Part shown: piece after piece, positions 60,287 to 64,000 of the stretch | Layout: the number at the start of each line of letters is the position of its first letter | Numbering within the stretch: the first letter of the stretch is position 1 | Assembly (NCBI RefSeq): GCF_902499045.1 | Contig: NZ_CABVPL010000027.1 | Coordinates: forward strand, 21,155-85,154 | Reading direction: 5' to 3' | DNA from: Burkholderia latens | Lineage (GTDB): Bacteria; Pseudomonadota; Gammaproteobacteria; Burkholderiales; Burkholderiaceae | DNA: 64,000 nt | Program-made: the position numbers and the translations under genes | Notes under the pieces: generated by a model | The model's input: the letters and a program-made list of their open reading frames with translations, nothing else | What the model was told of the DNA's origin: nothing | The model's database searches: none

Positions 60287-62065
60287 ATGGACGGGAATCC
60301 GTTTCTGAAGATACAGGGCCTGGGCCGCGCGCTGATGCTGCCGATCGCGGTGCTGCCGGTCGCCGGCATCCTGCTGCGGCTCGGACAGCCGGACGTGTTC
60401 AACATCAAGATGATCGCCGATGCCGGCGGCGCGATCTTCGACAACCTGCCGCTCTTGTTCGCGATCGGCGTGGCGGTCGGCTTCGCAAAGGACAACAACG
60501 GCGTGGCGGCGCTCGCGGGCGCGATCGGCTATCTGATCGAAACCGCGATCATGAAGGACATCGATCCGAAGCTGAACATGGGCGTGCTGTCCGGGATCAT
60601 CGCGGGCGTGGTCGCAGGCTTGCTGTACAACCGCTACAAGGACATCAAGCTGCCCGACTACCTCGCGTTCTTCGGCGGCAAGCGGTTCGTGCCGATCATC
60701 ACGGGGCTCGTGTGCGTGATACTCGGGATCGCGTTCGGGTATGTGTGGCAGCCGATCCAGCATGCGATCGACGCGGCCGGCCAGTGGCTGACGACGGCCG
60801 GCGCGATCGGCGCGTTCGTGTTCGGCTTCCTGAACCGGCTGCTGCTCGTCACGGGCCTTCACCACATCATCAACTCGCTCGCGTGGTTCGTGTTCGGCAA
60901 CTTCACGCCGCCGGCCGGCGGCGAGATCGTGCACGGCGACCTGCATCGCTTCTTCGCGGGCGATCCGACGGCGGGCACCTTCATGGCGGGCTTCTTCCCG
61001 ATCATGATGTTCGGCCTGCCGGCCGCGTGTCTCGCGATGCTGCACGAAGCGCCGAAGGAGCGCCGCGCGATGGTCGGCGGCCTGCTGTTCTCGATGGCGC
61101 TCACGTCGTTCCTGACCGGCGTGACCGAGCCGATCGAATTCAGCTTCATGTTCCTTGCGCCGGTGCTGTACGTGATCCACGCGGTGCTCACCGGGCTGTC
61201 GCTCGCGATCTGCCAGATTCTCGGCGTGAAGCTCGGCTTCACGTTCTCGGCCGGCGCGATCGACTACGTGCTGAACTACGGGCTGTCGACGAAGGGCTGG
61301 ATCGCGATTCCGCTCGGCATCGCGTACGGCGTCGCGTACTACGGGCTGTTCCGCTTCTTCATCCGCAAGTTCAACATGGCGACGCCGGGCCGCGAGCCGG
61401 CATCGACCGATGCCGCTGCGCAATCGTATGCATCGGGCGGCTTCGTCGCGCCGGCGGCCGATGCCGCTGCAGCCGGTGCCGCTGCAGCCGCGCCGCGCGC
61501 GCAGCGCTACATCGCCGCGCTCGGCGGTGCGGGCAACCTGACCGTCGTCGACGCATGCACGACGCGCCTGCGCCTGAGCGTCGTCGATCCGGAGAAAGTG
61601 TCGGAGCCGGAGCTGAAGTCGATCGGCGCGCGCGGCGTGCTCAAGCGCGGCGGCAACAGTGTGCAGGTGATCATCGGGCCGGAGGCCGACATCATCGCCG
61701 ACGAGATCCGTTCGGCAATCGGCGCAGGCGCGACCGGCGCCGCTGCCACGGCCACGGCTGCCGCTGCGCAGCCGGTCACGGGCGCGGCGGCCGGCCCGCT
61801 CGACCCGGATCCGCTGCGCTGGCTCGCGGTGTTCGGCGGCGCGACCAACGTCGTGTCGCTCGACGCGATCGCGACCACGCGGCTGCGCGTCGTCGTGCGC
61901 GATGCGGACGCGGTCGATCGCGAGCGTCTCGGCGCGCTCGACGTCGCGTGGGTGTCGGCCGACACGTTCCACATCGTCTGCGGCAACGCGGCCGTACGCT
62001 ATGCGGAACAGCTCGGCGCGCGCCTGCCGTCGGCGGGCGGCGGCGCGGCCGCGCAGCCGGCGTGA
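60287..62065 (+). CDS. nagE: N-acetylglucosamine PTS permease EIICB (NagE) with extra EIIB-like domain
   Basis: 592 aa; SD GGAGG. EIIC membrane domain about 1-370 (GLGRALMLPIAVLPVAGILL, LLVTGLHHIINSLAWFVFG, TGVTEPIEFSFMFLAPVLY). An Ala-rich linker leads to a first EIIB domain with phospho-Cys about residue 424 in GNLTVVDACTTRLRLSV. After a second Ala/Thr-rich linker comes another EIIB-like domain (about 505-580) reading NVVSLDAIATTRLRVVV with no cysteine. The missing Cys means this second domain cannot be phosphorylated in the usual way. EIIA comes from NagF. Last operon gene. Confidence 0.95.
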   Translation: MDGNPFLKIQGLGRALMLPIAVLPVAGILLRLGQPDVFNIKMIADAGGAIFDNLPLLFAIGVAVGFAKDNNGVAALAGAIGYLIETAIMKDIDPKLNMGVLSGIIAGVVAGLLYNRYKDIKLPDYLAFFGGKRFVPIITGLVCVILGIAFGYVWQPIQHAIDAAGQWLTTAGAIGAFVFGFLNRLLLVTGLHHIINSLAWFVFGNFTPPAGGEIVHGDLHRFFAGDPTAGTFMAGFFPIMMFGLPAACLAMLHEAPKERRAMVGGLLFSMALTSFLTGVTEPIEFSFMFLAPVLYVIHAVLTGLSLAICQILGVKLGFTFSAGAIDYVLNYGLSTKGWIAIPLGIAYGVAYYGLFRFFIRKFNMATPGREPASTDAAAQSYASGGFVAPAADAAAAGAAAAAPRAQRYIAALGGAGNLTVVDACTTRLRLSVVDPEKVSEPELKSIGARGVLKRGGNSVQVIIGPEADIIADEIRSAIGAGATGAAATATAAAAQPVTGAAAGPLDPDPLRWLAVFGGATNVVSLDAIATTRLRVVVRDADAVDRERLGALDVAWVSADTFHIVCGNAAVRYAEQLGARLPSAGGGAAAQPA

Positions 62066-62121
62066 TGCGATGAAGCAGGCCCGATCCGCGTAGCGAGTTC
62101 GGGCCGCCGGCCGGTAAAACG

Positions 62122-62158
62122 AAAACGGCTTGCGACGTATGCGTCGCAAGCCGTTTTT
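62122..62158. terminator. Bidirectional intrinsic terminator after nagE
   Basis: AAAACGGCTTGCGACG and its exact complement flank TATG; T-run on the plus side and A-run on the other. The 16-bp stem closes nagE and can serve the convergent hexosaminidase gene. The rest of 62066-62258 is unremarkable. Confidence 0.9.
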
Positions 62159-62258
62159 CTTTGGCGCGGCGCGCGATGCGTTCGGCTGCATCGCGCACCG
62201 CTCGCGCCGTTCAGCCGAACGGCGGTTCAACGGTTCAACCGTTTCGTCTTCCGATCGA

Positions 62259-64000
<1,742 letters not shown>

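Overview
The window is a high-GC (about two-thirds GC by eye) stretch of a betaproteobacterial chromosome. Gene content, codon style and gene order (aa3 oxidase cluster with an OmpA-tailed CoxB, glnK-amtB, gshA-gshB-PTS cluster, dctA-dctB-dctD, imuA-imuB-dnaE2, nagR-A-B-F-E) point strongly to Burkholderia sensu stricto, most likely a primary chromosome. Nearly all of it is ordinary, tightly packed core genome. No tRNA, rRNA, CRISPR array, insertion sequence or phage was seen.

Layout. 1-5.7 kb: a fatty/dicarboxylic acyl-CoA degradation operon (bifunctional hydratase/dehydrogenase, two dissimilar acyl-CoA dehydrogenases, a family III CoA-transferase). 5.8-7.8 kb: DUF485 protein plus ActP acetate symporter. 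7.8-12.9 kb: C4-dicarboxylate uptake, with dctA behind a sigma-54 promoter and two upstream inverted repeats, followed by the DctB/DctD two-component system. 13-16.8 kb: TlpA-like redoxin, a small lipoprotein, comM/yifB, ubiK; the convergent gap at 14.28-14.61 kb carries DnaA-box-like sites. 16.8-19.1 kb: sigma-54-driven glnK-amtB. 19.2-24.6 kb: glutathione synthesis (gshA, gshB), then EIIA-Man, HPr and Enzyme I. 24.6-33.7 kb: ThiF/MoeB-like protein, CtpA protease, gpmA, rhodanese, grxC, secB, gpsA, macro-domain protein, trmL, comF, BioC-like methyltransferase.

33.7-44.3 kb is a complete aa3-type cytochrome c oxidase locus: subunits II, I and III (ctaC, ctaD, ctaE), assembly factors (Cox11/CtaG, Surf1, Sco1, a second CxxxC thioredoxin-fold protein), heme A synthesis (ctaA, ctaB) and several small membrane proteins. 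44.5-48.7 kb is mixed: YciI-like protein, a chemoreceptor, an orphan MetQ-like binding protein, an AT-rich DUF1493 gene that looks horizontally acquired, and a four-cysteine secreted protein. 48.9-54.3 kb is the SOS mutasome (LexA box, imuA, imuB, dnaE2). 54.3-64 kb is N-acetylglucosamine/chitin utilisation: GntR regulator with two operator-like repeats, NagA, deaminase, a EIIA-HPr-EI fusion, the membrane EIICB, and a convergent GH20 hexosaminidase cut by the window end.

Most unusual observations: the DnaA-box cluster between convergent genes; the AT-rich DUF1493 gene with an apparent upstream coding remnant; short leader ORFs before dctA and the EIIA-Man gene; a second, cysteine-less EIIB-like domain in NagE; and paired nagR operators about 190 bp apart. 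None of these is proven to be a new system from sequence alone.
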